NCBI RefSeq assembly: GCF_022581195.2
Contig: NC_061476.1
Span: 8,540,098-8,604,097 of the forward strand
Source of the DNA: Helicoverpa zea
Lineage: Eukaryota; Arthropoda; Insecta; Lepidoptera; Noctuidae
DNA: 64,000 nucleotides
Reading direction: 5' to 3'
Below, piece after piece: positions 31,567 through 46,500 of this stretch. Under the pieces are notes generated by a model. That model was not told the DNA's origin. It made no database searches and saw nothing but the letters and a program-made list of their open reading frames with translations. The position numbers and the translations under genes are program-made. The number at the start of each line of letters is the position of its first letter. Positions within the stretch are counted from its first letter, which is position 1.

Positions 31567-34500
31567 ATGGAGAGATATAAATATATAATATCAGTTAGTT
31601 TATCAGTTCTCTTGTGCTGTGTTAGTTCTGAGCTTGATTTACCTGAAGGTGAGTGTTAATTTACCTGTTTGTATTTTGGTTACCTATGTTTGTTGTGATA
31701 ATAGATTGAAAATAAACAGATGTGTACTATCGGTGGCAAAGGGGAAATGCATAGGGCTGGTAGACGCTCAGTGGGAAGGCTTACGTTAAGCAGTGGATAC
31801 GTAGGTAATATACTAATATGATGATGAAGGAAACAGTCTATACCTATAAACCATACTCAGTAGACATTATAACAAGTTTGCCTTGGCAAAAACACTTATA
31901 CAAATATTAGAAGTTCATCCGAGAACTTAACTTTCTAGAGATTCCTAAAATTCCTTCAAGTCTTTTTTTGTAGGATCATATTGCGAAAGTATGCTGTCTA
32001 CAGCTATAGAATTCCAAAAACATATATTGAATAATCAATTTTTTATTAGGTTTGTTTTGTTTTTAGATATTTGGAAAAAGAAGCGCCGAAAACATGTTTC
32101 TTAGCAACTAAATCCGGTTTAATTAATTGTTTCTCTTCTTTTTTTCCATCTTAGGGTCTCCATGTGTCACTGATGGATACAACGGCACATGTGTTAACAT
32201 ATACCGTTGCTATACAGCGGGGTTGACCTTAATATATGTAAGTTTTTATTTGTCTTTTACTTATAAGCTTTTAGGCCTTATCTTCCAGAACAATGGGCGA
32301 TATATCAACCAAAACTACTGAAACTTTGGGAGATCGTTATGGGATGTTCTACAGCTCAATAGTAGTCAGTAGATCTGTCAGTTGATCGGACAAAACCAAG
32401 ATCATGTTCAATGAACTTGTTCTACCGGAACCGATTGCAATACACTGCGCCGTTCTCGAAGTTGTTCGGAAATATGTATACCTCGGGCAGACATTGCAGT
32501 TAGGTAGAAACAACTTTGAGGACGAGGTGAATAGGAGAATTCAGTTGGGTTGGGCTGCATTTGGGAAGCTACGTCGAGTCCTAACATCGTCGATCCCACA
32601 GTGCCTAAAGACAAAAGTCTTCAATCAGTGCGTCCTACCTGTCATGGCTTACGGAGCCGAAACGTGGACACTGACGGTACGGCTGGTCCACAAGTTTAAA
32701 GTCGCTCAGCGGGCTATGGAAAGAGCTATGCTTGGCATTTCTCTGAGGGATCGCATCAGAAATGAGGTAATCGTCAGAGAACCAAGGTCATCGACATAGC
32801 CCACCGAATTAGCAAGCTGAAGTGGCAGTGGGCTGGCCATATTAGCCGAAGAACCGATAACCGTTGGGGTAAACGAGTTCTAGAGTGGAGACCACGCCTC
32901 GGCAAACGTAGTGTAGGACGTCCTCAGGCACGGTGGTGTGATGACTTGCGCAAGACGGCTGGCAGGAGCTGGATGCGAGCAGCTGAAAATCGATCTCAGT
33001 GGCGTGCACTTGCAGAAGCCTATGTCCAGCAGTGGACTGCGATAGGCTGATGATGATGATGATCTGACAAAGACCCCGTGCCAGCCAGCCCTTTAAAAGT
33101 GAATGGAGACCTATGTTTAGAATGGTTCAGATAATGATGATGACCACGACAGGTTAGATTTCTGCTGTCTCGATTACCGAAAATTGGTGAACTAGTAGGT
33201 ACTGCAGCGCGGTTTTTACTTAGCCTCCTGGATTTTCCTTAATCAGCTATCTACATACCATTATTAATTAAAGCTTAAGAGTTTGTTTGTCAGCCTGAAC
33301 GATCTTATCTCAGGGACCGCTGGACCAATTCGAAAAATTATTTCAGTGCACATGGGATGCGAATGAAACCGCTGGCAGATGTTAGTTTGAACGGGAATCT
33401 TTTTCTTTTTAAGGCCAATGCTGGTTACGACATCAAGGACAGATTTCCACCACTGCCAGAATTCTGTTCTTATAAGAACAACGAGCCTATCGTCTGCTGC
33501 ACGGATTGCGACCGTAATACCTCTTCGTAAGTCTCAATTTTCATATTCCAGCTTTTAAATCCGCTTATTTACAAACAACTTGGTGCTTTCGTACTTAAAA
33601 AGCTGCCTCTTACAGCCTTTTTCTCGTCCCACTGCTGGGCACAGGCCTTTTCTCACACGCAGAAGGATTGATTGCTCAATGCGGGTTGGTGATTTCAGAC
33701 TTTATGGTTACCTCGAGATGTTTTCCTTCACCTATTTATCAGCCATTGGTGTCTAGGATGTAGTTAGAAAATACATAGGGTCAAACTTAGAAAGTTGCAC
33801 AGATCACTAGCCTGACCTGGAATCGAACCCACACCCTCATACTCGAGAGGTGGTGTCAAATATTTAATTGATTACCATGTTTTTACAGGCTGAGAGACAC
33901 AGTAGTTATACCAAAAGGGTTTTTGCGCACGAGAGGCGAATCTATTGCAATGAACAGTAGGTATATTTCCATTACCACGAACAAAATTATTGTTTCTACA
34001 GGTATTTTAAATGCTTTTGTTTTATCAATAAACAGCAAATGCCACATTAGACAATTAGTTCCAGAAATGAATCATAAAAGTCAAACGTGGCTTCAGCAGT
34101 TGGAATAGTTTTTGACAGTGTCAAATGTATGAGAAATTGATAATCCCCTGGCAGATTAATCTTAGGGCCGATTTTTCAATAGTCAGATATAACGTCAAGT
34201 ATCTAACAGTGTTCGGGATACCCAGAACGTTGAACCTTTTTTAACACTATCACTAAAAACTGTAAAGTGGGAACCTCTTTGTGTTCGTGTTTTGTTTTAT
34301 CTTTTTTTTAATTTTTTCGCTGTCAAAATAAGCCTCGCGGAATACAACACTTTTATAAATTTTCACGAAGCATTTTTATTAAATTTAACATACAGTCCTA
34401 TTCATTGGTCCTTCGAGCCGGATAAAAAAGAAGAACCTATAACGGCCTACGTGGAGATCTATATAATTTGGAGAAACTGGACGCGGATATGCATACAGTG

Positions 34501-37500
34501 ATGTTCACTGATAATCTTATTCATTGTAGGCAAAGGTACCCAGTGCTCTAAATATATAGGTAAGGTAATAGGTATTTCGGCTAACGGCCAGTTTCTTCAT
34601 CAAAAGTTAAAGTTAAAGTAATGTCTAAAGTAAAAGTTACGGTCAAATTCGTTTTTTCAAGGCTAAAGTGACAGCAAAACGAATAGAAAAATTGAATTTA
34701 ACCGTTACTTTTACTTTAGACATTACTTTAGCCATAACTTTAACTTTAACTTTTGATGAAGAAACTGGCCGTAAGTGAAAATTGTTAACGTTAGTACTAC
34801 CTATTTATTTATTTAGGCTGTTGTAACCAGATAATTAATTTATCTGCAGTTAACTAACTTCAAACTTCAGTGCTAAACTAAGCAGAAACTAGGTGTGTTA
34901 TGAACATAGTGATTATTGTAATACATCTTTAAGGGTTATTTTAGGTTTTCTGTTAAGTTTTCACTAATGTAAGTTAGTATCAGACAGTCTATTAGGTAGG
35001 TACTCTTATTTGTATACTTTAACTTGTTGTATTCCCTTATTATTATTTGCAAGTTTTATTTTTAAGTTTGTGAGACATTAAGAATTGGTATTAACTTATT
35101 TAACATTACAGTGTAATTAATACCGGTCTCCAAAATGACCGACAAGGAGTCAGTCAGAAAACGCGCGAGTTGCAAGGGTCGGTTGACAGCATTTACCAAC
35201 TATGTCAACGAGTTGGATGAGTCATTGGATGCATCACAGGTGTGCGAATTGCAACTACGTTTGGGTAAGATGGAAAGTTTATTTTCACAATTTGACGAGG
35301 TTCAGTCAAAATTAGAGTGTTTAGCTGATGATGTCAATAGTCAACTACCGGAGCGTAACGAGTTTGAATCTAACCTCCCCACTCAGAGTCATTTAATGGT
35401 TACTTAAGCCATTCCTTAGTGAAGGATTTGTATGACATTCCGTCACTAAGGAGTGACTTAAGTAATCATTAAACGACTCTGAGTGTGGCAGTATGTATTA
35501 TAAGATCTTTGCAAAGGTTCAAGACTTACTTACACGTAACTTGAAACCAACTAAGAATGAACCTTTGGAAAGTGATTATAGTTCAGCACAAACGCGTAAT
35601 CGCAGGCTTGTTAAATTACCTACCATACAACTGCCTAAGTTTAGTGGTTCCTATGAGAAATGGTTGGAGTTCCATGACACATTCTCTAGCTTGATACATT
35701 GTAATGATGATATTGATGACGTCAACAAGTTTCATTATCTTAAAGCGTGTCTCGAGGGATCAGCTGCTGTTGTGATCCAATCCATTGAGTTTTCCGCCAA
35801 CAACTATTCTGCGGCATGGAAGATATTATGCGAACGCTATGACAACATGCGGGTTTAAATAAACAACCACGTTGCAGCATTATTCAACCTCGAGACTGTT
35901 AAAAAAGAGTCTTCCGTACCTTTAAAACGTGTCATTGATTCTGTGAATAAGAATTTGCGTTCATTGGAATCGTTAGGAGAGCCAACAGAACATTGGGACA
36001 CAATGTTGATTCACATGGTATCAACCAAATTGGATTCTAAAACCTTTCGAGAATGGGAAGAATTTAAAGGTAGGTTTGTTAAGGACAAGTCAGTTACTTT
36101 GAACATATTTTTTGACTTCTTGCGAAGCCGTTCAGATTTGTTAGAGACTATTGAAATGTCACAGATTAGTGCTAATAAGTCATCTTTTACTAACATTAAA
36201 TATAAAAGCATGGTGTCTGTAACCAGTGCGTCAGATAAGCAGTCTAATTCATTTAAACATTGCCCGAAGTGTAGCGGTGAACATAATCTTAATAATGTTC
36301 ACAATTTTTAGGTCTTAGTAATGAACAGAGGTTGGAGTTACTACCACAATATAAGATATGTTTTAACTGTTTCCGTTCGGGTCATTATGCAAATCGGTGC
36401 AAAGCAAGCGGCTGCAACGTCTGTAAGCGCAAGCACAACACTCTTGTTCACATTACTGATGGTGAATCTAACTCGTCAATTGAACCATCAACCTCTATCG
36501 GTAACGGCAATAACAGTAGTGAAGTTGCGAAGGCATTGCCCAATAACAACGTAACATTGTCGGCACAAGTTACGGCGGATGTACGAAATAAAGGAGAAGT
36601 TCTTTTGGCCACTTCATTGTTAAAACTCTATGATAGCAGTAACCGCGAACATCTTGGTCGTGCCGTTCTTGACAGTGGTAGTACGTCCTGCCTTATCACA
36701 GAAAAATTATGTAATTTATTAAAGGACAATGGGCACTTTGTATGGGATTTGGTACCCGCTCCAACAGTAACGTATGATATATCATTAGAAAGGTATTTGC
36801 GTGAAGAATAATGAAAACTATGGGGCCTGCCTCAATTAGCTGTCCGATCCGAGTAACGATAAAAATTGAATCGACATAGAAACAAGTATGTCATCCATAT
36901 ATGCAAATTCATTAAGAGGCATATTATGTCGTCAGTGTTATAATTTTAAACTCAGTTAATAGACATCTTACATTGTTTGAGATACACTCTATTATAATCT
37001 AAAGGTTGTAATAGTCTATGGAGTCATACTACGGAAACACAATCGTCATGTGATTTGACAAAAGTTCAAAACATTTCTATTCATCTTTTTTTAAGAAGAA
37101 ATTCATCATTATCTCAGCAACTCTTGAGGAGCAAGATTAAGTCGTAATATGTACTATGTTAACATCGTCTCCTAACTTTTCAACCTTAATTGATTGTAAA
37201 TACTGAAAGACTTTCATCAAATACATAACCTAGTTCTGCGTGAACTGCAAAGGTCTGCACAGTCTTTTTTTAAAGCAGTGGGCAGGCAAACATTTTAAGA
37301 AGGCCTAATTCCTGTTTTTTGTTACTTTACCAGTTTTTATTAAATACAGTTCGATTTAAGAACTACATCTACGTTGATGATTTATGAACATTACACATTC
37401 TATTAGTCGATGTCACGCGAAATGGACAAGGATTTGGGACTAGTCGTCATAGTAAACATTTTTTGCCTTGCCAAGACCTACGCAATGGTACTAGAATCAA

Positions 37501-40500
37501 CACTGTTGGACAGGGTACCAAAACGCCCATCGTCCTTTACCGACTATTAAGGTTAACGAGACGTTAATGGGCATAAATAATTCCAACTCACTAATAAGTA
37601 AAATGTGTTGCGTTCCGATAAAATCATTGAATGAAAACTTTTCTGTAAACATTAATTGTTTCATCTTACCTTCTATCACTGAAGAAGTGCCTTGTCATCA
37701 ACTTAATCTTAATGACATAAATATTCCGAGTGATTTATGCCTAGCAGATCCTCATTTTTATGCACCATCCTCTGTGGACTTGATTATAGGTGCAGATGTT
37801 TTCTGGGACATCTTGGGTACAGAAAAGATAATCCTCGGGATAGGTAAACCGGTACTATTTGAGACTAGACTAGGTTGGATAGTTTCAGGTCCTATGTTTA
37901 ATAGTGGTCAAATGTCGCGTTCGCCCTCATTAATTTGTAATTTTACGAATATTCATCATTCTGAAGCTAATGTTTTACAGAATGACTCAAGTACCGATGA
38001 CATTCAAAACCTTTTATTGCGTTTTTGGCAGCTCGAGGAAGTTAGTCATCAGTGTATTCTTTAGAACAAAAAATGTGCGAAGAACACTTTATTAAAAACA
38101 CTACGCGTCTGAAAGATGGTCGTTTTTGTGTTAGAATACCTTTAAAACAATCATATCAAAGCTTAGGTGACTCTATATACAGAGCTAAGCAGTGTTTGCT
38201 TTCATTAGAGCGTAGGTTTAAGAGTCAACCATCATTTAAAACTCGTTATTGTGATTTTATGAAAGAGTATGTGGAGTTAAAACATATGTCGATATGTGTA
38301 CCTAATCCACAGAAGGTTGCATATTTTATACCTCATCATGGCGTTGTCCGTGAAAGCAGTTTAACTACAAACCTTAGAGTGGTATTCAATGCAAGTAGTC
38401 CTACCACTTCTGGGGTATCATTTAATAATTTGCAAATGATAGCTCCTACGGTACAAGATGATTTAGGCCGTGTTTCCACTGACGCGGAGCTGGGCGGAGA
38501 GGAGCGGAGAAGAGCGGTGAAAATTGGTCAGTGTTTCCACTGAAGCGGAGCTGGGCGGAGAGGGGCGGGGAGGAGCGCAGCTGGGCGGAGAGGAGCGATG
38601 AGTGGTCAGTGAGCGGAGCAGGGCGGAGTGGAGCATACTTTTGGAATCGCTCATTTTTGCACTTAGTTACACTCAATCTCTCGGAAAGACCATACGTCAT
38701 GTTGTCGCTTAAAAAGAAAAAAACAATCATTTTATACGACTAATACAACTAACGAAGACAACTGACACACTGCATGCGAGTCACGCACCGCGCCGCTCCG
38801 TACCGCTACGCTGTCCTCCACTCTGCACCCCAATGCACGCTGTCCTCCGCACTGCACCGCCTCGATGTATGAATATTCGCTCAGCTCTGCTCCACCCCGG
38901 TCGTACTGTTTCCATTGAAGCGGAGCGGAGATTTCAAGCATAGTCATTGGTCAATTTGTGCACTGCTAAGCTCCTCTCCGCCCCGCTCCGCGTCAGTGGA
39001 AACGCGGCCTTAGTCTCTATTATTCTGCGTTTTCGAAAACATAAATATATTCTCTCCGCAGATGTGGAGAAAATGTACCGCCAGATAATTGTGCATGAAG
39101 ATGATAGGCATTTACAGCAAATATTATGGCGAGATGATTCCTCAAAACCTTTGGTAGCTTATCAGTTAAATACAGTCACGTACGGTACCGCTAGTGCACC
39201 GTATCTTGCTACCAGGTGTCTTAGACAGATAGGGCTCGACTGCATTGACAACCGAATTGCTGATATCATAAAGCATGATTTTTATGTCGATGATTTGCTT
39301 TCGAGCGGTGACACTATAGAGGAGGTTATTGATATTCGTCATAAGGTAACCGCAGAGCTGGCTTCAGCTGGTATGCCATTACATCAATGGAAGTCAAATA
39401 ATTCTCAAGTATTACCTGATCATAAAGGTCATTCCTCATTAAGTTTAAATATTGGTTCACTTGAACCTTGTAAAACGTTAGGTTTGAGCTGGCATACTGA
39501 GACTGACGTCTTAGGTTATTCAATTAATCCCAATATTAATAAAGTAATGACAAAGCGTGGGATACTCTCTACAATCGCTCAAATTTTTGATCCACTGGGT
39601 CTATTAGCTCCTTGCATTATTGTCGTAAAAACCCTCATGCAAAAGCTTTGGGTATATAAATTGGGATGGGACGATGAGCTGCCGCCTGAAATATCCAGAA
39701 TTTGGTCCAAGATCTTATGCGACTTACCGTTATTAAACTCATTGAAAATTCCACGGATCGTACTATGTGACTCGTATGAAAATATAGATTTGCACATATT
39801 TAGTGATGCATCAGAAATAGCGTATGGTGCATGCGTGTATGTTCGAAGTACGAATCATAATGGTGATGTACTAGTACGGTTGTTGACAGCTAAGAGCCGA
39901 GTAACTCCACTTAAACCAACTACTATACCAAGACTTGAACTTTGCGCGGTGTTGGTTGGTGTTTGTCTTTACGAAAAGGTGATAAACGCTCTTAGAACTA
40001 AAGTTAGAAGTGTCACCTTTTGGACTGACTCAACGATTGTTTTAGGTTGGATTAAAATGTTGCCAATAAAGTTACAACCTTTTGTACGTAACCGTGTCGC
40101 TGAGATATTGGACAAAACTGCGGTCTGCTCTTGGAGGCATGTTCCCACAGACTTAAATCCAGCTGACCATATATCACGTGGAACAGATGTAACTTCTTTG
40201 TCATCGTTAGACTTATGGTGGTCAGGCCCTGAATTTTTACGATATGATGTCTCTAAATGGCCTGATAATCCGACAGTTTCGATGAAAAAACGTCCTGAAA
40301 TTAGGTCTGAAGTTTCTCTACTCGTTGCAAATAAGAATTCTCGACCTTTTTTTATCGACTTTGATAGATTTTCAAACTTCACTACACTCAAACGGTCAGT
40401 TGCATACGTTTTGAGATTTATAAGTCGTTGTAAAAAAGAGGAGTTATCTAAACATCTATTTCTTACCACTCATGAGTTAAAACAGGCTCTACATGTTATT

Positions 40501-43500
40501 ATACGAATTTCACAAAAGGAATCAATCCCCGAATACGCACTGTTATTGAATAAAAAGGAACTACCCAAAAAGAGTCCCTTAAATAAGTTTAATGTGTTTT
40601 TAGACGACCAAAATTTAATTCGTGTTGGAGGTCGTCTTGATAATTCTCAATTTGCTTTCGATAAAAAGCATCCATTATTATTACAGTCCACTCATGTCGT
40701 TACACGATTATTATTTGATTTTATGCACAAAAAACTTATGCATGCTGGACCGCAGCTCTTACTCGCGTCCATAAGAGAGAATTTCTGGCCAATTGGTGGT
40801 AGACGATTAGCTAAATCAATTTGTAAGAAATGTATTGCTTGCTGTCGTACAAAGGGACAGGTAATTGCTCCTCTGATGGGTAACTTGCCACAAAAGCGCT
40901 TGATTCCGGGAGGTTACCCCTTTGAAACAGTAGGCGTAGATTATGCTGGACCTATTATGTCAGCCACTAGGCAGGGACGTGGATATCGTCTTACGAAAGT
41001 GTACATTGTTCTTTTCGTGTGCTTTACGACTAAGGCTGTACACATAGAGTTGGCAGGTGATTTAACAAGCAGCAATTTTTTATCAGTTTTGCGTAGGTTT
41101 GTTTCGCGAAGGGGAAAACCTAAACATATATACTCTGATAATGGGACCTCGTTTGTTGGTGCTTATCATGAACTTGGTAAGTTTTTAAAGGGTAGTTGCG
41201 ATTCGTTATCCGGTGAGTTATCAAATGAAGACATTAACTTTCATTTTATACCTCCTTATTCTCCGCACTTTGGAGGTCTTTCGGAGGCCGGTATAAAGTC
41301 TGTTAAGTATCATTTAAAAAGAGTACTGGGCAATTGTAATCTAACATATGAGGAGTTGAACACTGTATTAGTCCAGATCGAAGCTATACTAAACTCTCGC
41401 CCACTCACACCACTCTCTTCCAACCCTAACGACTTGTCGCCGCTTACGCCTGGACATTTTTTAATTGGACGACCGCTGACATCACTTCCATCTTCAAACC
41501 TCGAGGACCGATCGTTGACTCAGTTAACCCGATATCAGCTTATAGAGCAACTTCGTCAGCACTTCTGGTCACGATGGTGTAAGGAATTTGTGTCGGAGCT
41601 CCAGCAACGAACGAAATGGCGATCCTGCACAAAGCCATTAGAAAAAGGAACTCTTGTGCTCATTAAGGAGGACAGGGCACCTCCTTTAAAGTGGCGCCTG
41701 GGCCGAGTCACAGAGGTGTTCCCTGGACATGATGGCATCAGTCGTGTCGCGGACATCATGATTTCAAGCGGTGATGTGGTTCGTCGGGCTTTCAGCAAGA
41801 TATGCCCCTTACCTATAGCTCACTCGGAAGATTCTGGTTGAGAGTCGAGCTCTCAACGCCCGGGGGGATGTTCGGGATACCCAGAACGTTGAACCTTTTT
41901 TAACACAAACACTAAAAACTGTAAAGTGGGAACCTCTTTGTGTTCGTGTTTTGTTTTATCTTTTTTTTTAATTTTTTCGCTGTCAAAATAAGCCTTGCGG
42001 AATACAACACTTTTATAAATTTTCACGAAGCAATTTTATTAAATTTAACATATCTTTATCTGATTCTTTAACTAACCAATAAAGAGTTTCAATTTTTCAA
42101 AGTATAGTTACCCTTCAGTTTACTACCTGACCATTTTTTGTGACTAGCTTCACACTACATCTGTGTGAGCGAGACGCGCTTATGAACATTTACAGATCTA
42201 AGAAAGAGACAGACAACTTTCAACTTAATGACAGCGGTTGTCACATTTTAGAGGGAATCATAACCTTAAACTTTGACGACTCGTCTTCGTGTTAATATTT
42301 TGTTTCCGTTCGAATTTCTGGTTTGCTGTTTGTGTGTTGTGTGTAATCATGGAAAATATCGTAAAACGTGAACTTTCCACGAATTTTAACAAAAGCGAAA
42401 TAAGATTATTGACTGAATTGGTGGCAAAACACCGTACTATAATTTAAAATAAGCATTGCAGCAATAAGCAGCAATAAAATTGCACAGTACTTTTTTCGAG
42501 ACGAAATCTCCTATGAAATTTCTTATCATCTCATAGAGACGAATTGGTGCTGCAGCCGCTGCTTTCGGCGAATTCGACAAGAAGGTCTTTAGCTCCCATG
42601 ACCTAAAGATATCCACAAAGGTCTCTGTGTATATGGCAGTTATGTTGCCTTGTATACTCTACTCAGCGGAAACATAGACACCGTACCGACGCCACATCAA
42701 GCAACTAGACCGCTTCCACCTCAAATGTCTGCGCAAAATATTAAATATCCGTTGGTTTGATCGTGTGCGTAACACAGAAGTGTTGAGGGAAGCCAATGTA
42801 GGTGGTATTGAAGCATACCTTATGAGGAGACAGCTTCGTTGGTGCGGGCATGTACTGCGCATGCCGGATACTAGAGTGGCCAAGCGCATCCTCTACTCCG
42901 AGTTGCAGGAGGGCAAGCGGAAACGTGGCGGACAGCTGCTGCGATACAAGGATGTGCTGAAGCGCCACATGAAAAGCTGTTCCATTGACCCGTCTCAGTG
43001 GGAGAATCTGGCATCCAACCGCAGAGACTGGAGAAGCCGCGTTAAAGCCAAAGTCTTTGACTTTGAAGCACGCCGGCTTTCTGAGTTGGATGCCAAACGA
43101 GATGAGTTGAAAGCTCGACCACCTGTAGCTATCAACTACAACTTTGTGGCTGGTACCCTGACATGTCCGCAGTGTGCGCGGACTTTCACGCACAAAATTG
43201 GATACTCCAGCCACATGAGAGCACACGCACGCCATTAGGGTCGAAGTAGTCGCCGTTGCCGAAATCGGCGTGGAAGATTATTATTATTATCCATTATTTT
43301 ATAATTTAGGAAGCAAAAACACAAATATAACCTACAAAAACAAACGCGCGTGATTGCAGAAATGTCAAAATATCTGAGTTAACTGACCGTTAGCGTGCTA
43401 CCGGGTCCGTAAAGGGCCAGATAAATTTAACGACTGGATAGAGAGGTTATCTGACCGTTAGGGCCTATCTGTCAATTGAAAAATTGAGATTAACGCTATC

Positions 43501-46500
43501 TGTGGAATAAACATTATCTTTCCCTTTATCTGACTATTGAAAAATCGGCCCTTAGTATAAAAAATGGTCTTTCTTACACTGGAACGTAGACTGAGTTCAA
43601 ACACACTTTTTCAATTAATTCGCTGACAGAAAACTAAAATGCACTACCCGCATATAAGATAAATTATTAAGGGTTTTTCTGTTTTGAAAAGACTGTTTAT
43701 GGAGTTTCTTGCCGGTTCTTTATGAGACCCACTGTTTGGAACCGAACAACTAGCTTGCCATTTCGAAAGAGCTCTTGTAAACCTATTTGAAAAAAAAAAT
43801 ACTTTGACTTTTCCAGAATGTTTTGATTATTTCCAAACTCTGCCGTACCGTTGCCGACATGGCGGCAATGTACAGTTGATAAAGTACTGGAAGGAGGACA
43901 AGCAATGTCACAAGTATGAAAAAAGCTTGGTCCTTGCGGTGGGAGGGAGGAAAGCGGAGAGGTGGGAGTTCCCACATATGGTACGTCTTTCGGCAACTGT
44001 AGTATTAGAATAACTAGGTGAGATGATTTGAGGCGGACCTGCTCGACAACAACTACTACTAAAAGGTGCGCTCCGAGGAATATTAAATAGCGGTGTTGTC
44101 TGTAATTATGACTAGGTGACTGCTGGCTGGCAACCTGTCTAACCGAATGTAGATGAGTACCTAGCCAGTTTTTTCAAACGGATGGGCTGCCTATCTGACT
44201 TCCTCAACCAGAAAAAATACTGGTGATCATAATGTTGAAAATAAATAAGAGTTAGATTTGAGTACCTAACTGTCATAGTTGTCACTCACGGATACACTTC
44301 ATTACAATCAAATTGCATTGATAATTATTTATTTTCAGGCTTTAATTGGTTACGGGGATGACGTGAAGACAGCGGACTGGTTGTGTGGAGGCTCTATCAT
44401 TAGTGAAAGATTTATACTTACTGCAGCTCATTGTACTTCTACAGGACCACTGTAAGTATCCTACAAACGAAATATCCAGTAGAACATACTTTAGGCAAAT
44501 CGTCATCTCCCGAGCCTTTCCCCAACTACGTTGGGTTGGCTTCCAGACAGGATGCAGCTGAGTACCAGTATTTTACAAGGAGCGAATGCTTCTCTGATCT
44601 CCTCAACTCAGTTACCCGGGCAACCCAATAAGTACCCCTATGTAAGACTGCCTAGATTTGCCTTAGGCTAATGCTCAGAGACAATTAATTTTATTACTAC
44701 ACTTGAAAATTCAATTTCAGAGGTAACATATCATTTGCGGCACTTGGACTCCTGAGAAGAACCGATCCCAAAGAGTACTGGAAAGTTTATAAAATCAAGA
44801 GGATCGTGATTCATCCAGAGTATAAAGCACCTTCCAAGTACCACGATATAGCTCTTTTGGAGACAGAAAATGAGTAAGTTTAACAAATGTATTTTTGATT
44901 CAGTCCACCAGGACTTCGGTCGGTCTTCATCTGAAATTATAGAATTTAAAAACTAATTCGTATGTACAAACAAATATTATTTTTTGTACATCCAAAAGCA
45001 TTCGATATGTATTGATGTAGGTATATTCTAATTTATATAGTAGACATTGATTGAACGCCGACTCTCGGAAACCATGTAATGTGACGATCAACAACTGTTT
45101 TTCTCACAATATATTTACATTAATTGAAAATAAAATAAAATAAACTTATGCATATATATATATATACAACTTAAAACTAATACAGTGCATCAAAAAATTG
45201 CTCCTCATCGCTGTCACTGGGTAATGTACCCAAAAGACTGGCAGCATTGCCACGTTGGATGGCAATGCTCAACCTCTGTGCGAAATAAAAGCCAGCCTTT
45301 GGGTCCCGGGAAGTGTCAACCAGGCGCTGGGAAATATCCCTGGCAAGAAGGTGCGCCCTCGGACCCCACGGCCCTAGAGTTTCAACCCCAAACGGCTCAA
45401 ACATGTAATTGCCTATAAGGTTACTATATTTGCGCCGCTTGAGGTTCTCTGCTTGTGCAGCGGCGGAGCCAGCACAACATGCAGTCCCGGGAAGGTGAGA
45501 TGGCGCAAGAGTGTCGACGCATGTCGCGTCCCACACTAAAGTCCTACCCACCTTCCACGGAAATAGCGACATGCCGTCTGGTCTCTTGCCATCGTCGCGT
45601 ACCAAGCCATTTGGTTCGAGTACGGCTGGCACGCCGACGGCAACAAGAGCGCGACGGATCACGTCGTTTATGTTGGCATGTCGTGGTATGCGGCCGGCAC
45701 TCCGGCTGCACGACAGGCCGTGGTGACCGAGGCTGTTGACAACTTCCCCGCAGTGGCAGCGATGAGGAGAGCAGCATGGAGCACCTAGTCGGAGGCAAAC
45801 GACGAGTCTGAAGGTGGTGTCATCAAACATGGTGCCTGTGTTTGAGGACGGAAGTGCAAGAAGCCATAGACCCGACTTCCATTCACCCACAGCCAGTAGG
45901 CGCGCTCGCTCTGCAGAAGTAATTGACGTATCGATTAAACTTTTCCGTATTACTCTGCAGAGCGGCTCATCCCACTGTCTCTGGGAGGACAGGTTGGCGG
46001 GTAAGTCGGTGTTCGGGCATGCGACTTTCCAAGCATTTAAAGCCTCAGTCAGGCTTGGCACCTCAAAATTGACCAGTGTGGTGGGTAATATTTTCCTGAT
46101 CAATTTCTCAGTGCCATGGACCGAGGAAATAAAGGCTGGTAAACTTACACTGGAAATTTTACGGACGCCAAGTCCTCCCATACGGATGGGAAGAGTCGCT
46201 TGAGACCAAGCTCTGTCGTCCAAGGCCACATTTAAAATGGATGATAGTGTATGTCGTATAATTTCGTCGATTTTGTCCAAAAGGCTGGTGTGCTTCCATA
46301 AATGGGAAGCACGCAAGTTATACGTAAATTTTGGTCCAAAACAGCAGTACCGTATGATGGTGATGGCTGCATGCATATTAATTTTGAGTAGCCTTTCCGA
46401 AACATTATTAAAATTTTGAATTTTCTTCTCAATAAAATCCGAAAATGAATCTTCCAGTATAGGCGATCCAAGGAGGCAAAGAGAACTTTGGTCTATCGGT

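Larger units (their letters stand above)
34210..42050 (+). mobile_element. BEL/Pao LTR retrotransposon, disrupted
   Basis: Complete from LTR to LTR, about 7.8 kb, but broken by four inverted-repeat insertions and several stops or frameshifts, so not functional as it stands. Order: 5' LTR, leader with CATTGGTCCTTCGAGCCGGA (probable primer-binding zone), gag, zinc knuckle, DSGS protease, Pao peptidase region, reverse transcriptase with YVDD, RNase H, integrase, 3' LTR. TATCT occurs just after the 3' LTR and five bases before the 5' LTR; an immediate target duplication is not clear. Confidence 0.9.
34165..43551. mobile_element. Harbinger-like element carrying a BEL/Pao insertion
   Basis: Termini GGGCCGATTTTTCAATAGTC and the exact complement, flanked by TTA (34162-34164 and 43552-43554). 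A 3-bp TTA duplication and GC-rich starts fit PIF/Harbinger. Copy 1 preserves the unoccupied context AATCTTAGTATAAA, with its own Helitron next to it. Without the BEL/Pao insertion the element would be about 1.5 kb, including a later non-LTR fragment. A Myb/SANT-like remnant lies at 42349-42447. Confidence 0.85.

Noticed and set aside
34200..42056. Exact target-site duplication for BEL/Pao
   Set aside because: TATCT follows the 3' LTR directly but on the left is separated from the LTR by five bases, and AACAG against TATCT do not match, so no duplication is claimed.
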